Assembly (NCBI RefSeq): GCF_022829285.1
Contig: NZ_JAKSYI010000109.1
Coordinates: forward strand, 1-64,000
From: Methylobacterium sp. J-078
GTDB lineage: Bacteria; Pseudomonadota; Alphaproteobacteria; Rhizobiales; Beijerinckiaceae
Direction of reading: 5' to 3'
DNA: 64,000 nucleotides
Below the pieces are notes generated by a model. It had not been told where the DNA came from and ran no database searches. It saw nothing but the letters and a program-made list of their open reading frames with translations. Position numbers and translations under genes: made by a program. Below are positions 27,625 to 38,226 of this stretch, piece after piece. Every line of letters begins with the position of its first letter. The first letter of the stretch is position 1.

Positions 27625-29094
27625 TCAGGCGATGGCGCGGGCCGCTGCACCCACCTTGCGCACCGACGCATCGACGTCGGAGGCGGCGGCCGCGATCCCG
27701 TCCATGTTCTGGCGGACCCGCTCGACGCTCTGGGCGGCGGTCTGCATGTTGACCGACATGTCGCGGGTCACAGCGGCCTGCTCGGTCACCGCCGAGGAGA
27801 CGCTCATCGAGATCTCGCTGAGGTGGGCGATCGTGCGGGCGATGCCCTTGATGGCGTCCACGGCCTGGTTGGTGGAATCCTGAACGGCCGAGATCTGCGT
27901 GCCGATCTCCTCCGTGGCCCGGGAGGACTGGTTGGCCAGCGCCTTCACCTCGGCCGCCACCACGGCGAAGCCCCGCCCCGCCTCGCCGGCCCGCGCCGCC
28001 TCGATGGTGGCGTTGAGCGCCAGCAGATTGGTCTGGTCGGCGATGGAGCGGATCACCGAGATCACCTCGCCGATCTTGTCGGCCGACGCGGTCAGGCCCG
28101 CGATGATGCCGGAGGCCTCCTCGGCCCGGACCACGGCCTCGTCGGAGGCGGCTTTCGCCTCGACGGCATGGCGGCTCAACTCCTCGATGGACGACGAGAA
28201 CTCCTCGGCGCCGGCCGCCACCGCCTGGACGTTGCCGGAGGTCTGGGCCGCCGCTTCCGCCGTGAGGGTGGCCTGATGGCTCACATCGGAGATCGACCCC
28301 GTGATGACGCCGAGATCCTTGTCGATGGCCTGCTGGCCCTCGCGCCGACGCAGCCGCTCGGCCACCTGGGCGGTGACGTCGCTGGCGAACTTGACCACCG
28401 CGATCACGCGGCCGTCGGCGCTCAGGACCGGGTTGTAGGCCCCGTAGATCCAGACCTCGCGACCGCCCTTCGCCAGGCGGCGGAACTCGCCGGCCTGGTA
28501 GGCCCCCCCCGCAAGCCCCGTCCAGAACGCCGCATAGGCCGGCGTATCCCGCTCGGCCGGCGCCACGAACTGGCTGTGGTGGCGTCCCTTGATCTCGTCG
28601 AGGCGGTAGCCGAGGGCCTGGAGGAAGTTCGGGTTGGCGTCGGTGACGATCCCGTCGGGCGTGAAGTGGATCACCGCCTGCGAGCGGTTGATCGCCGCGA
28701 TCTGGCCCTCGTAGGCGGCGTTGCGCTCGGTCTGGGCGGTGATGTCGGTGGCGAACTTGACCACCTTGAACGGCTTGCCGCGGCGGTCGAGGATCGGGTT
28801 GTAGCTCGCCTGGATCCAGATCCGGCGCCCGTCCTTGGTGACCCGGCAGAAGTCCCGGGCCTGGAACTCGCCGCGTCGCAGGCTGTCCCAGAACTGGCGG
28901 TAGGCGGGCGAATCGCGCTCCTCGGCGGTCACGAACTGGCTGTGCGGGCGGCCCCGGACCTCGTCGAGTGTATATCCGACAAGATCGAGAAAGATTCGGT
29001 TCGCGCTCTGGACGTTGCCATCCATACCGAACTCAATTCGGCCCTGCGACCGATCGAGAGCCTCAAGAGTTGCACGAAGACCTGAACCGAGCAT
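27625..29094 (-). CDS. Soluble PAS-PAS methyl-accepting chemotaxis protein
   Basis: A 489-residue chemoreceptor without membrane segments. Two PAS domains (about residues 10-120 and 130-245), each ending in [11 protein letters not shown] or [11 protein letters not shown], precede an MCP signalling domain. The highly conserved tip is [20 protein letters not shown], followed by [15 protein letters not shown]. This is the BdlA/Aer-like architecture, in which PAS domains bind heme, flavin or a small ligand and report cytoplasmic state to CheA. I chose ATG 29094 ([10 protein letters not shown]), which leaves out 11 atypical residues. The gene is divergent from three beta-propeller genes. Confidence 0.9.
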   Translation of the reverse strand: MLGSGLRATLEALDRSQGRIEFGMDGNVQSANRIFLDLVGYTLDEVRGRPHSQFVTAEERDSPAYRQFWDSLRRGEFQARDFCRVTKDGRRIWIQASYNPILDRRGKPFKVVKFATDITAQTERNAAYEGQIAAINRSQAVIHFTPDGIVTDANPNFLQALGYRLDEIKGRHHSQFVAPAERDTPAYAAFWTGLAGGAYQAGEFRRLAKGGREVWIYGAYNPVLSADGRVIAVVKFASDVTAQVAERLRRREGQQAIDKDLGVITGSISDVSHQATLTAEAAAQTSGNVQAVAAGAEEFSSSIEELSRHAVEAKAASDEAVVRAEEASGIIAGLTASADKIGEVISVIRSIADQTNLLALNATIEAARAGEAGRGFAVVAAEVKALANQSSRATEEIGTQISAVQDSTNQAVDAIKGIARTIAHLSEISMSVSSAVTEQAAVTRDMSVNMQTAAQSVERVRQNMDGIAAAASDVDASVRKVGAAARAIA

Positions 29095-29512
29095 TGTCGT
29101 TCTCGCACAAACACTGAAACGGAACACGGCCCGTTTCGATCGCCATGACCGGAACTTTCATAAATTTAATTTGTGAATCCGTGTTTAACGAAACGCGAAA
29201 CCGATCCTGTATTGAAAACAACAAATGAAACTGAGGCGGGGGGTTCGGGCGATCACAAGCGCGTGTCCATCACGCCACCGCCGACGGTCACGCGAGCCAG
29301 GTTCGGCGATCCGCGACGCCTCGCCCCCCTCCCGGCCGGGCTTGGAGCGACGCTGCGACGGGCCTCCGGCACCGCCCCTGCGGGCGCACGGAACCGATGA
29401 ACCTTGGCCGGCGGTTCGTGCGTTAGACCGTCAGCGGGGAATTGCGTTGGGCGAGGTGCCGTTCCGGCCCACGCCCAGGGCAATCTTCGATGTCTCAAAG
29501 CCAAGGTTTTCG
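29095..29512. other. Intergenic region, AT-rich divergent promoter
   Basis: This 418-base gap lies between the chemoreceptor and the first beta-propeller gene. It contains a markedly AT-rich stretch at about 29155-29230 (for example AAATTTAATTTGTG), rare in this window and likely to hold promoters for one or both genes. No convincing gene is present; the in-frame extension upstream of 29513 is low-complexity Arg/Pro sequence. Confidence 0.5.
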
Positions 29513-30805
29513 ATGTCGAGAGTGCCGATGATGCGACGCCAGCCCGCCCTGCCGGCGATCCCGGCTCCGATGCCGCCGCGCTTGGAGGCCCGTCCCCGCC
29601 AGCGGACCCGGACGATCGCGGCCGCCCTCCTGGGTGCGGTCCTCCTTCCCGGCGCGGCCGTCGCGCAGGGCGCCGCCCCCACGCCCGCAGCCGCGCCGAC
29701 GGCGACGCTCACGAAGGTCGCGAGCTTCGACCATCAGGTGACCGGCGTCACCGTCGCCAAGGACGGGCGCATCTTCGTCAACTTCCCGCGCTGGACCGAG
29801 GACACCGAGGTCTCGGTGGCCGAACTGAAGGACGGCAAGCTGGTGCCGTTCCCGGACGCGGCCTGGAATTCCTGGCGCAACGCCCGCAAGGACGAGGTCA
29901 CGGCCAAGGACCACTGGGTCTGCGTCCAGAGCGTCGTAGCCGGCCCGAACGGCAATCTCTGGGTGCTCGATCCCGCGGCTCCCGCCATGGCGACCCTGGT
30001 GCCCGGCGGCCCCAAGCTCGTCGAGATCGACCTCGCGACCAACCAGCCCGCGCGCACCATCGCCTTCGACGAGAGCGTCGCGCCGCAGGGCTCCTACCTG
30101 AACGACGTGCGCTTCTCCCCCGACGGCAAGACCGCCTACCTGACCGATTCCGGCGCCAGGGGCGCCCTGGTGGTGGTCGACCTCGACGGCGGCCGAGCCC
30201 ACCGGGTGCTCGACGGCGACCCCTCGACGCAACCGGACAAGAGCGTCACCGTGACCTATGACGGCAAGCCCCTGCGCCGGCCGGACGGGCGCGGCGTCGA
30301 GTTCGCCGCCGACGGCATCGCCCTCTCGCCCGACGGCAAGACGCTGTACTGGCAAGCGATCAAGGGCAAGACGCTCTACAGCCTGCCCACCGAGACGCTG
30401 GCCGGGGGCATCACCACGGCGCTGATGCCCGCGACCCTGGCCGACAAGAGCGTGGCGGGCCGCATCGAGACCGTGGGCGAGAACGGCCCGGCCGACGGCC
30501 TGATCATCTCCCGCAAGGACGGCCGGATGTACGTGACCTCGCCGCAGGACGATTCGATCAAGGTCCGCGACCTCTCGGCCAAGGGGAATGCCCTCGCCAC
30601 CGTGGTGCAGGACAAGCGCCTGCGCTGGCCCGACACCTTCGCCGAAGGCCCCGACGGGACGCTCTACGTCACCACCTCGCACATCCAGGATTCGGCCTTC
30701 TACAAGCCCGACGCCCCGGCAGCCCTGCCGACCGAGTTGTGGAGCTTCAAGCCAGGAACGGCGGACGCCACGGGCTCGACCGCGCCGCCCCCCGCAGCCC
30801 GCTGA
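29513..30805 (+). CDS. Exported major royal jelly protein-like beta-propeller
   Basis: A 430-residue protein with an N-terminal signal (RTIAAALLGAVLLPGAAVAQ) and a six-bladed propeller of the MRJP/yellow (dopachrome tautomerase-related) family. Typical segments are GSYLNDVRFSPDGKTAYLTD, LVVVDLDGG and TLYVTTSHIQDS. The start ATG at 29513 has AAGG 6 bases upstream. Bacterial members are periplasmic or secreted and mostly uncharacterised; lactonase- or tautomerase-like chemistry is possible. It is the first of three propeller genes in a row on the plus strand. The substrate is unknown. Confidence 0.82.
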   Translation: MSRVPMMRRQPALPAIPAPMPPRLEARPRQRTRTIAAALLGAVLLPGAAVAQGAAPTPAAAPTATLTKVASFDHQVTGVTVAKDGRIFVNFPRWTEDTEVSVAELKDGKLVPFPDAAWNSWRNARKDEVTAKDHWVCVQSVVAGPNGNLWVLDPAAPAMATLVPGGPKLVEIDLATNQPARTIAFDESVAPQGSYLNDVRFSPDGKTAYLTDSGARGALVVVDLDGGRAHRVLDGDPSTQPDKSVTVTYDGKPLRRPDGRGVEFAADGIALSPDGKTLYWQAIKGKTLYSLPTETLAGGITTALMPATLADKSVAGRIETVGENGPADGLIISRKDGRMYVTSPQDDSIKVRDLSAKGNALATVVQDKRLRWPDTFAEGPDGTLYVTTSHIQDSAFYKPDAPAALPTELWSFKPGTADATGSTAPPPAAR

Positions 30806-30869
30806 GCCACGACGCGCCGCACCCGCGATGGGGCGGCGCGCTGCCACCTCCGAGGCCCATCGAGGAATG

Positions 30870-31853
30870 ATGCCGACGATACGACGACGCGCGCTGCTCG
30901 CCGGCGCAGGGGCGACCCTCGCCCTGACGGCATGGCCGGCCGCAGCAACCCCGATCGTCCGGATCGACGACCCGCGGCTGCGCGACGTGCTCGATCCCGG
31001 CGCCACCCTGCACACGCTCTACGCGGGCGGGCGCTGGTGCGAGGGCCTGTGTTACGCGGGCCACCTCGGGGGCCTGATCGTCAGCGACGTCCGGGCCAAC
31101 CGGATGATCCGGATCGCCGATGACGGCGGCACGCACGTGTTCCGCGATCCCTCGAACAACGCCAACGGCAACACCCTCGACGGCGAGGGCCGCCTCGTCA
31201 CCTGCGAGCATCGCGGGCGCCGGGTGGTGCGGCGCGAGCCGGACGGCCGCCTCACGGTGCTGGCCGACGCCTTCGGGGGCCGACCGCTGAATTCGCCCAA
31301 CGACGCCGCCCTGGCGCCGGACGGGGCGATCTGGTTCACCGATCCAGTGTTCGGCATCACCATGCCGGACGAGGGCCTGATGGCGAGGCCCGCGCAGGCG
31401 GCCCGGCGGGTCTACCGAATCGATCCGTCCGGCCGGGTCGAGGCCATGACCGACGCCGTCGGCCAGCCCAACGGCATCGCCTTCAGCCCGGACGGGACCC
31501 GCCTCTACGTCAGCGACACCAGCGCGGCCCTGAAGAACCCGGAGGGCGCCCGCACCATCCTGGCCTTCCCGGTGGTGGATGGCCGGAGGCTCGGCGCGCC
31601 GAAACCCTTCGTCACCGTGGAAGCCGGCGTGCCCGACGGCCTCACGGTGGATGCCGAGGGCCGGGTCTATGCCGCCTGCTTCGACGGCGTGCGGATCTAC
31701 GCGCCCGACGGAACGCCCCTCGGGCGCATCGCCACCGCCACGGACGCCGCCAACGTCGCCTTCGGCGGCCCGGACGGCCGGCGCCTCTTCATCGGTGCGG
31801 GTGCGCACGTCCTCGCCATCGACCTCAAGGTGCGCGGCCCCGCCCGGGGCTGA
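30870..31853 (+). CDS. Tat-exported SMP-30/gluconolactonase-family protein
   Basis: A 327-residue propeller with a Tat-like signal (IRRRALLAGAGATLALTAWP). Family hallmarks are the metal-site glutamate in CEGLCYAGHLG, NGNTLDGEGRLVTCEH, LNSPNDAALAPDGAIWFTDP and QPNGIAFSPDGTRLYVSD. Members hydrolyse sugar or other lactones with a divalent metal. The frame has two consecutive ATGs (30867 and 30870); the second has better spacing to GAGGA. It follows the first MRJP gene by 64 bases and precedes a second by 38, so the three are probably one operon. Confidence 0.87.
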   Translation: MPTIRRRALLAGAGATLALTAWPAAATPIVRIDDPRLRDVLDPGATLHTLYAGGRWCEGLCYAGHLGGLIVSDVRANRMIRIADDGGTHVFRDPSNNANGNTLDGEGRLVTCEHRGRRVVRREPDGRLTVLADAFGGRPLNSPNDAALAPDGAIWFTDPVFGITMPDEGLMARPAQAARRVYRIDPSGRVEAMTDAVGQPNGIAFSPDGTRLYVSDTSAALKNPEGARTILAFPVVDGRRLGAPKPFVTVEAGVPDGLTVDAEGRVYAACFDGVRIYAPDGTPLGRIATATDAANVAFGGPDGRRLFIGAGAHVLAIDLKVRGPARG

Positions 31854-31891
31854 CCCGCCTTGATCCTTTCCTCGCTCGACTGGACCCCGCC

Positions 31892-33064
31892 ATGACGCTC
31901 GCTCGCCGTGACCTCCTCGCTGCCGGCCTCGCCGGTGCGGCGGCCCTCTCCCTGCCCGGCGAGGGCGCTGCCGCGGCGCCCCCCGAGGTCACCACCCGCC
32001 GGGCGGCGGGCGGGCTCGAACTCGCCTTCACGGCGAACGCGCCCTCGACCCCCACCGGCCTTGCCATCTCGGCCGGCGGACGGCGCTTCGTGATGATGCC
32101 GCGCTTCGACGCGAAGGTGCCCTACACCCTCGGCGAGGTGCTGGCGGACGGCGCGGTCCGGCCCTACCCGGACATGGCGACGAACCAGCCCGATCCGGAG
32201 CAGCCGCAGGCGCGCCTGTTCCACGTGCCCAACGGCGTCTTCGACCGCGACGACACCCTGTGGTGCCTCGATGCCGGCCTGCCGGACGGCTCCGGCCCGC
32301 CGGTGAAGGGCGGGCCCAAGCTGGTGCAGATCGACCTCGCCGACAATCGCATCCGCCGCGTGGTGCCGCTGGAGGCCGGCATCACCCCGACCTCGTCGCT
32401 CAACGACCTGCGGGTGGACATCCGCGACGGCTATGCCCGCGCCTACATCACCGACCAGGGCCAGGACGGGGAGGGCGCCATCCTGGCCGTCGACCTCGCC
32501 AGCGGCCGGGTGGTGCGCCGCCTCGCCGGTCACGCCAGCACCAAGTCGCAGAAGGGCCTCCTTAAGATCGTGGAGGACCGCCCGGTGATGCAGCGCAAGG
32601 GGGAGGGGCCGCCGCGCCCGGTCCAGGGCGGCGCCAACGGCATCGCCCTGAGCCCGGACGGAAGGCGCCTCTACTACGCGCCCCTAATCGGTCGCCGCCT
32701 CTACGCGGTGGAGACCGCCGCACTCCTCGACCCAGAGGCCGGCGATGCGGCGGTGGCGGCCGGCGTCACGGATCTCGGCGAGAAGGGCATGACCGGCGGC
32801 CTCACCACCGACTCGAAGGACCGGGTCTACCTCGCCATGCAGGAATTCAACGCGGTGGGCCGGCGCGACCCCGACGGCACGGTGGAGATCATCGCCTCCG
32901 ACCCGCGCCTGATCTGGGCCGACACGTTCTGGATCACCCCGGACCGCTGGCTCCACATCTCGTCCGCCCAGGTGAACCGGCGCCCGGAATACAACGGCGG
33001 CGAAGACCTGCAGAAGCCGCCCTACGCCATCCTGCGGATGCGGATCGACGCCGATCCGGCCTGA
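31892..33064 (+). CDS. Tat-exported major royal jelly protein-like beta-propeller (second)
   Basis: A 390-residue propeller with a twin-arginine-like signal (ARRDLLAAGLAGAAALSLPG). MRJP features include TPTSSLNDLRVDI, AYITDQGQDGEGAILAVDL and NGIALSPDGRRLYYAPLIGR. It is a diverged paralogue of the protein from 29513 and closes the three-gene set. Its stop is 4 bases from the convergent ccmB stop, leaving no room for a terminator. Function is unknown; co-location with a gluconolactonase homologue suggests processing of a shared periplasmic substrate. Confidence 0.83.
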   Translation: MTLARRDLLAAGLAGAAALSLPGEGAAAAPPEVTTRRAAGGLELAFTANAPSTPTGLAISAGGRRFVMMPRFDAKVPYTLGEVLADGAVRPYPDMATNQPDPEQPQARLFHVPNGVFDRDDTLWCLDAGLPDGSGPPVKGGPKLVQIDLADNRIRRVVPLEAGITPTSSLNDLRVDIRDGYARAYITDQGQDGEGAILAVDLASGRVVRRLAGHASTKSQKGLLKIVEDRPVMQRKGEGPPRPVQGGANGIALSPDGRRLYYAPLIGRRLYAVETAALLDPEAGDAAVAAGVTDLGEKGMTGGLTTDSKDRVYLAMQEFNAVGRRDPDGTVEIIASDPRLIWADTFWITPDRWLHISSAQVNRRPEYNGGEDLQKPPYAILRMRIDADPA

Positions 33065-33068
33065 ACCC

Positions 33069-33734
33069 CTATTCCGACCAGCGCAGGGCTGCCGCCGCCG
33101 CCAGGGTGCCGATCACCCCGGCGATCAGGCTGAGCGCGCACAGGATGGCGAGCGGCGTGGTGAACGGGATCGTGCCGCCCAGCGCCGCCTCGCTCGCCGA
33201 GACGCCGAAGATCAGCGTCGGGATCATCAGGGGCAGCACCACGACGGCCAGGATGAGCCCGCCACGGCGGATCGAGGCGGTGAGCGCCGCCCCCACCGCG
33301 CCCACGAAGGTCAGGGCCGGGGTGCCGACCAGCAGGGTGAGGGCGGTGGCCGCCATCGCCCGGCCGTCGAGGGCGACGAGGAGCCCGAACAGGGGCGAGG
33401 CCAGCGCCAGCGGCAGGCCGGTGGTGAGCCAGTGGGCCAGCACCTTGGCGAGCACGACTCCCTCCAGGGGAGCGGGCGAACCTGACATCAGGTCGAGGGA
33501 GCCATCCTCCTCGTCTGCCTGGAACAGGCGGTCGAGGCCGATCAGGGTCGAGAGCACGGCGGCGAGCCAGAGGATCGCGGGCCCGATCCGCGACAGCAGG
33601 TTGAGGTCCGGCCCCAGCGCGAAGGGCACCAGGGCGACGATCATCAGGAAGAACACGAGGGAGAGCGCTCCCGAGCCGCCGACGCGGGCGGCGAGGGCGA
33701 GGTCGCGGGCGACGAGGGCCCTGAGGGCGCGCAT
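33069..33734 (-). CDS. ccmB: Heme exporter protein CcmB
   Basis: A 221-residue inner-membrane protein with six predicted helices, matching CcmB, the permease of the cytochrome c maturation ABC complex. Characteristic segments are RIGPAILWLAAVLSTLIGLD, FQADEEDGSLD and LPLMIPTLIFG. The start overlaps the ccmA stop (TGATG). It works with CcmA to release heme-loaded CcmE at the periplasmic face. The genes usually downstream (ccmC, ccmD, ccmG) are not here; a convergent beta-propeller gene follows directly. Confidence 0.94.
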   Translation of the reverse strand: MRALRALVARDLALAARVGGSGALSLVFFLMIVALVPFALGPDLNLLSRIGPAILWLAAVLSTLIGLDRLFQADEEDGSLDLMSGSPAPLEGVVLAKVLAHWLTTGLPLALASPLFGLLVALDGRAMAATALTLLVGTPALTFVGAVGAALTASIRRGGLILAVVVLPLMIPTLIFGVSASEAALGGTIPFTTPLAILCALSLIAGVIGTLAAAAALRWSE

Positions 33735-34387
33735 CACCACCAGACCTCGTCCGCCGATGCCTTCTGCGCCGGTGCGGCTCCGGCCTCCCTCGGGGCCTCG
33801 ATCCGCAATTCCTGCGCGTCCTCCAGGCCGAGGGCCTGGTGGGTCGCCGCGATCACGAGGCCGCCCTCCGCCCGGTGGCGCGCCATCATGCCGGCCAGCA
33901 CCGCCTGCGACGCCGTATCGAGGGCCGCCGTGGGTTCGTCGAGGAGCCAGAGCGGGCGCCGGCAGACCAGGAGCCGGGCCAGCGCCACCCGCCGCCGCTG
34001 GCCGGCGGAGAGGTAGGCCACGGGAAGCCGCAGGGCGTGGCCGAGGCCGAGTTCCTCCAGGGCCGCACGCGGGCTCGCCGTCGGCGCGCCGAGGAGGTCG
34101 CGGGCGAAGGCGAGGTTCTCCTCGGCCGTCAGCGGACTCTTCAGCCCGTCGCGATGGCCGACCACGTGCAGGCACTCGGACAGGGTCGCCTCGCCGATCC
34201 CGCTCGCCGTGACCGTCCCGGCCTCCGGCTTGAGCCGGCCCGCCAGCACAGCGAGCAGGGTCGACTTGCCGGCGCCGTTGCGCCCGGTGACCATCAGCGC
34301 CTCGCCCGGCCCGAGGGCGAAGGACAGGCCGGAGAAGATGCGGCGGCCGGAGCGGCGGACGGCGAGGTCTTGGGCGGTCAGCCGCAC
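33734..34387 (-). CDS. ccmA: Heme ABC exporter ATP-binding protein CcmA
   Basis: A 217-residue ABC ATPase of cytochrome c maturation. Walker A is GRNGAGKST, the signature is LSAGQRRRVALARLL and Walker B is LWLLDEPTAALD. The C-terminus ends in a short Ala-rich tail. It overlaps ccmB by one base and is the first gene of the pair. A toxin-antitoxin remnant lies directly upstream, between it and acnA. Confidence 0.94.
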   Translation of the reverse strand: MRLTAQDLAVRRSGRRIFSGLSFALGPGEALMVTGRNGAGKSTLLAVLAGRLKPEAGTVTASGIGEATLSECLHVVGHRDGLKSPLTAEENLAFARDLLGAPTASPRAALEELGLGHALRLPVAYLSAGQRRRVALARLLVCRRPLWLLDEPTAALDTASQAVLAGMMARHRAEGGLVIAATHQALGLEDAQELRIEAPREAGAAPAQKASADEVWW

Positions 34388-34421
34388 AGGGAATCCTGAA
34401 TCATGAGCCTCGTCGAAGCGG

Positions 34422-34691
34422 CTATCGGTAGACGTCGCGGTGGTGCCCGATCTTGATCACGAGGATGCGCAGGGCGTCGTCCTCGATCGCGGCGATCACG
34501 CGAAAGTCACCGATCCGGTGTTTCCAGAAGTTGCCGAGCCGCGACCCCTTCAGGGCCTCGCCAATGGCACGCGGATCGTCCAGTGGCGAGACCCGGTCGC
34601 GCAGAACCCCCAGGATGCGCCTGACGGCCTCCCGATCGAGCCGGGCGAGTTCGCGTTCCGCGGAACGCTCGAATTCAATCCGCTACGCCAT
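34422..34691 (-). pseudogene. RelE/ParE-type toxin gene with TAG at codon 3
   Basis: The frame encodes an 89-residue RelE-family toxin core (RIEFERSAERELARLDREAV, FWKHRIGDFRVIAAIED and the C-terminal GHHRDVYR). The natural ATG at 34691, which overlaps the antitoxin end as in most relBE operons, is followed by GCG and then TAG (34685-34683). The usual residue here is Tyr or Trp, so one base change explains it. No ATG, GTG or TTG occurs in frame after the TAG until about codon 68; only an ATT at codon 5 could serve as a weak start. The toxin is probably silent. A sequencing error is the main alternative. Confidence 0.8.
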
Positions 34692-34899
34692 AGCGCGACA
34701 GCAGATCGTCGAGCGGAACGGTGTCGCTCTCGCCGCTGCGAACGGCCGCGAGGCGCTGCTCGGCGACATCGAGATCCTCCAGATTCTCGAAGTGTTCGAG
34801 GATCGCGTCGCGGGCGTGGTCGTCCTTGCTCCGGCCCGTGCGCCGGGCCAGCGCATCTAGGCGGTCTTCGATCTCGGGCGGCAGGCGCAGGGCGAGCAT
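34675..34899 (-). CDS. RelB/DinJ-like ribbon-helix-helix antitoxin
   Basis: A 74-residue antitoxin. The N-terminal ribbon-helix-helix (LALRLPPEIEDRLDALARRT) binds DNA. The acidic C-terminal half (DLDVAEQRLAAVRSGESDTV) should wrap the toxin. The ATG at 34899 has the strong ribosome-binding site AAGGAGA; an upstream start would add 25 residues without one. It overlaps the toxin gene by 17 bases and normally represses its own promoter. It is intact although the partner toxin carries a nonsense codon. Confidence 0.87.
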   Translation of the reverse strand: MLALRLPPEIEDRLDALARRTGRSKDDHARDAILEHFENLEDLDVAEQRLAAVRSGESDTVPLDDLLSRYGVAD

Positions 34900-35200
34900 C
34901 GGGGTCTCCTTCGTGCTTTCGGACCCTAGCGCGCGGCCCACCTGCTGGCGAAGGTCCGACCGTACAGATGCCACGCGCTGTCAGGCCACCGGTAGCGGCC
35001 AGTTTCGAAGTGTTCTATAACGCGCACAGGCTGCGCCGCGCGAGTTTCAGGGCGTCCAAATCGCCCTTCGCGCATCATCCTCACCCGGGCACCCCCGGGG
35101 CGGCGCGCGCTTCATAGCGCTCCCAGCCGAACACGTGTTTTCGTGGCGCAGGTTATGCCTGCGCGTGTTCGACCAACCGCTCGCGAGGAAATATAACGCC
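34900..35200. other. Intergenic region between antitoxin and acnA
   Basis: This 301-base gap holds the divergent promoters of the toxin-antitoxin pair and acnA. I saw no gene and no strong repeat in it. The last bases carry the acnA ribosome-binding site (GAGGA). Confidence 0.4.
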
Positions 35201-37900
<2,700 letters not shown>

Positions 37901-37924
37901 GGGTCGGACCCACGGAAGACAACG

Positions 37925-37954
37925 AAGGCCTCGCCCGTCAGGGCGGGGCCTTTT
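37925..37954 (+). terminator. Rho-independent terminator after acnA
   Basis: A hairpin 25 bases after the acnA stop, with stem GGCCTCGCCC and GGGCGGGGCC (one G-U pair), loop GTCA and a TTTT tail. It is the clearest intrinsic terminator in the window. Confidence 0.85.
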
Positions 37955-38226
37955 CGTATCGGGCTCCCTGTGCTTGACGCCGCGCCGTGGGCGGCCGAAA
38001 CGCGGTGAAACGATCCAAGACCGCGACAGAGCAAGGATTTTCAGGTGCCTCGCTTATCCGACGATCTCATGCTGTTTGCGCCGAACCTGAACCCTCCCCC
38101 CTCTGCGGGGGAGGGTGCTTGCGGAGCAGGCGGGAGAGGGGCAGCGCCGCTTGCTCCGGATAAACCTGAGCCGGCCCCTCTCCCGGTCGCTCCGCGACCA
38201 CCCTCTCCCGCAGAGGGGAGAGGGTG
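37955..38226. other. Intergenic region with palindromic repeat upstream of the pyrC homologue
   Basis: After the acnA terminator, about 270 bases lack a gene. The second half (38092-38225) is repeat copy 5, so any promoter for the pyrC-plsY-dprA group must lie within or before the repeat. Confidence 0.5.
38092..38225. repeat. GC-rich palindromic intergenic repeat, copy 5
   Basis: About 134 bases with arms CCCTCCCCCCTCTGCGGGGG and CCCTCTCCCGCAGAGGGG and the core GGAGGGTGCTTGCGGAGCAG, shared with copy 1. Its right end runs up to the start codon of the dihydroorotase homologue, so the G-rich end (GGGGAGAGGG) doubles as that gene's ribosome-binding site. Confidence 0.75.

Noticed and set aside
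27532..29085. A 500-codon open frame antisense to the chemoreceptor gene.
   Set aside because: It consists of Asp/Gly/His/Arg-rich low-complexity sequence typical of a shadow frame. The minus-strand chemoreceptor has clear PAS and MCP domains.
10132..34685. Two genes (LysR and RelE) contain an in-frame TAG, raising the idea that TAG is read through in this organism.
   Set aside because: TAG serves as the normal stop of real genes here, such as gatC (45056-45058) and ccmB (33069-33071). Two cases fit independent mutations or sequencing errors better than recoding.
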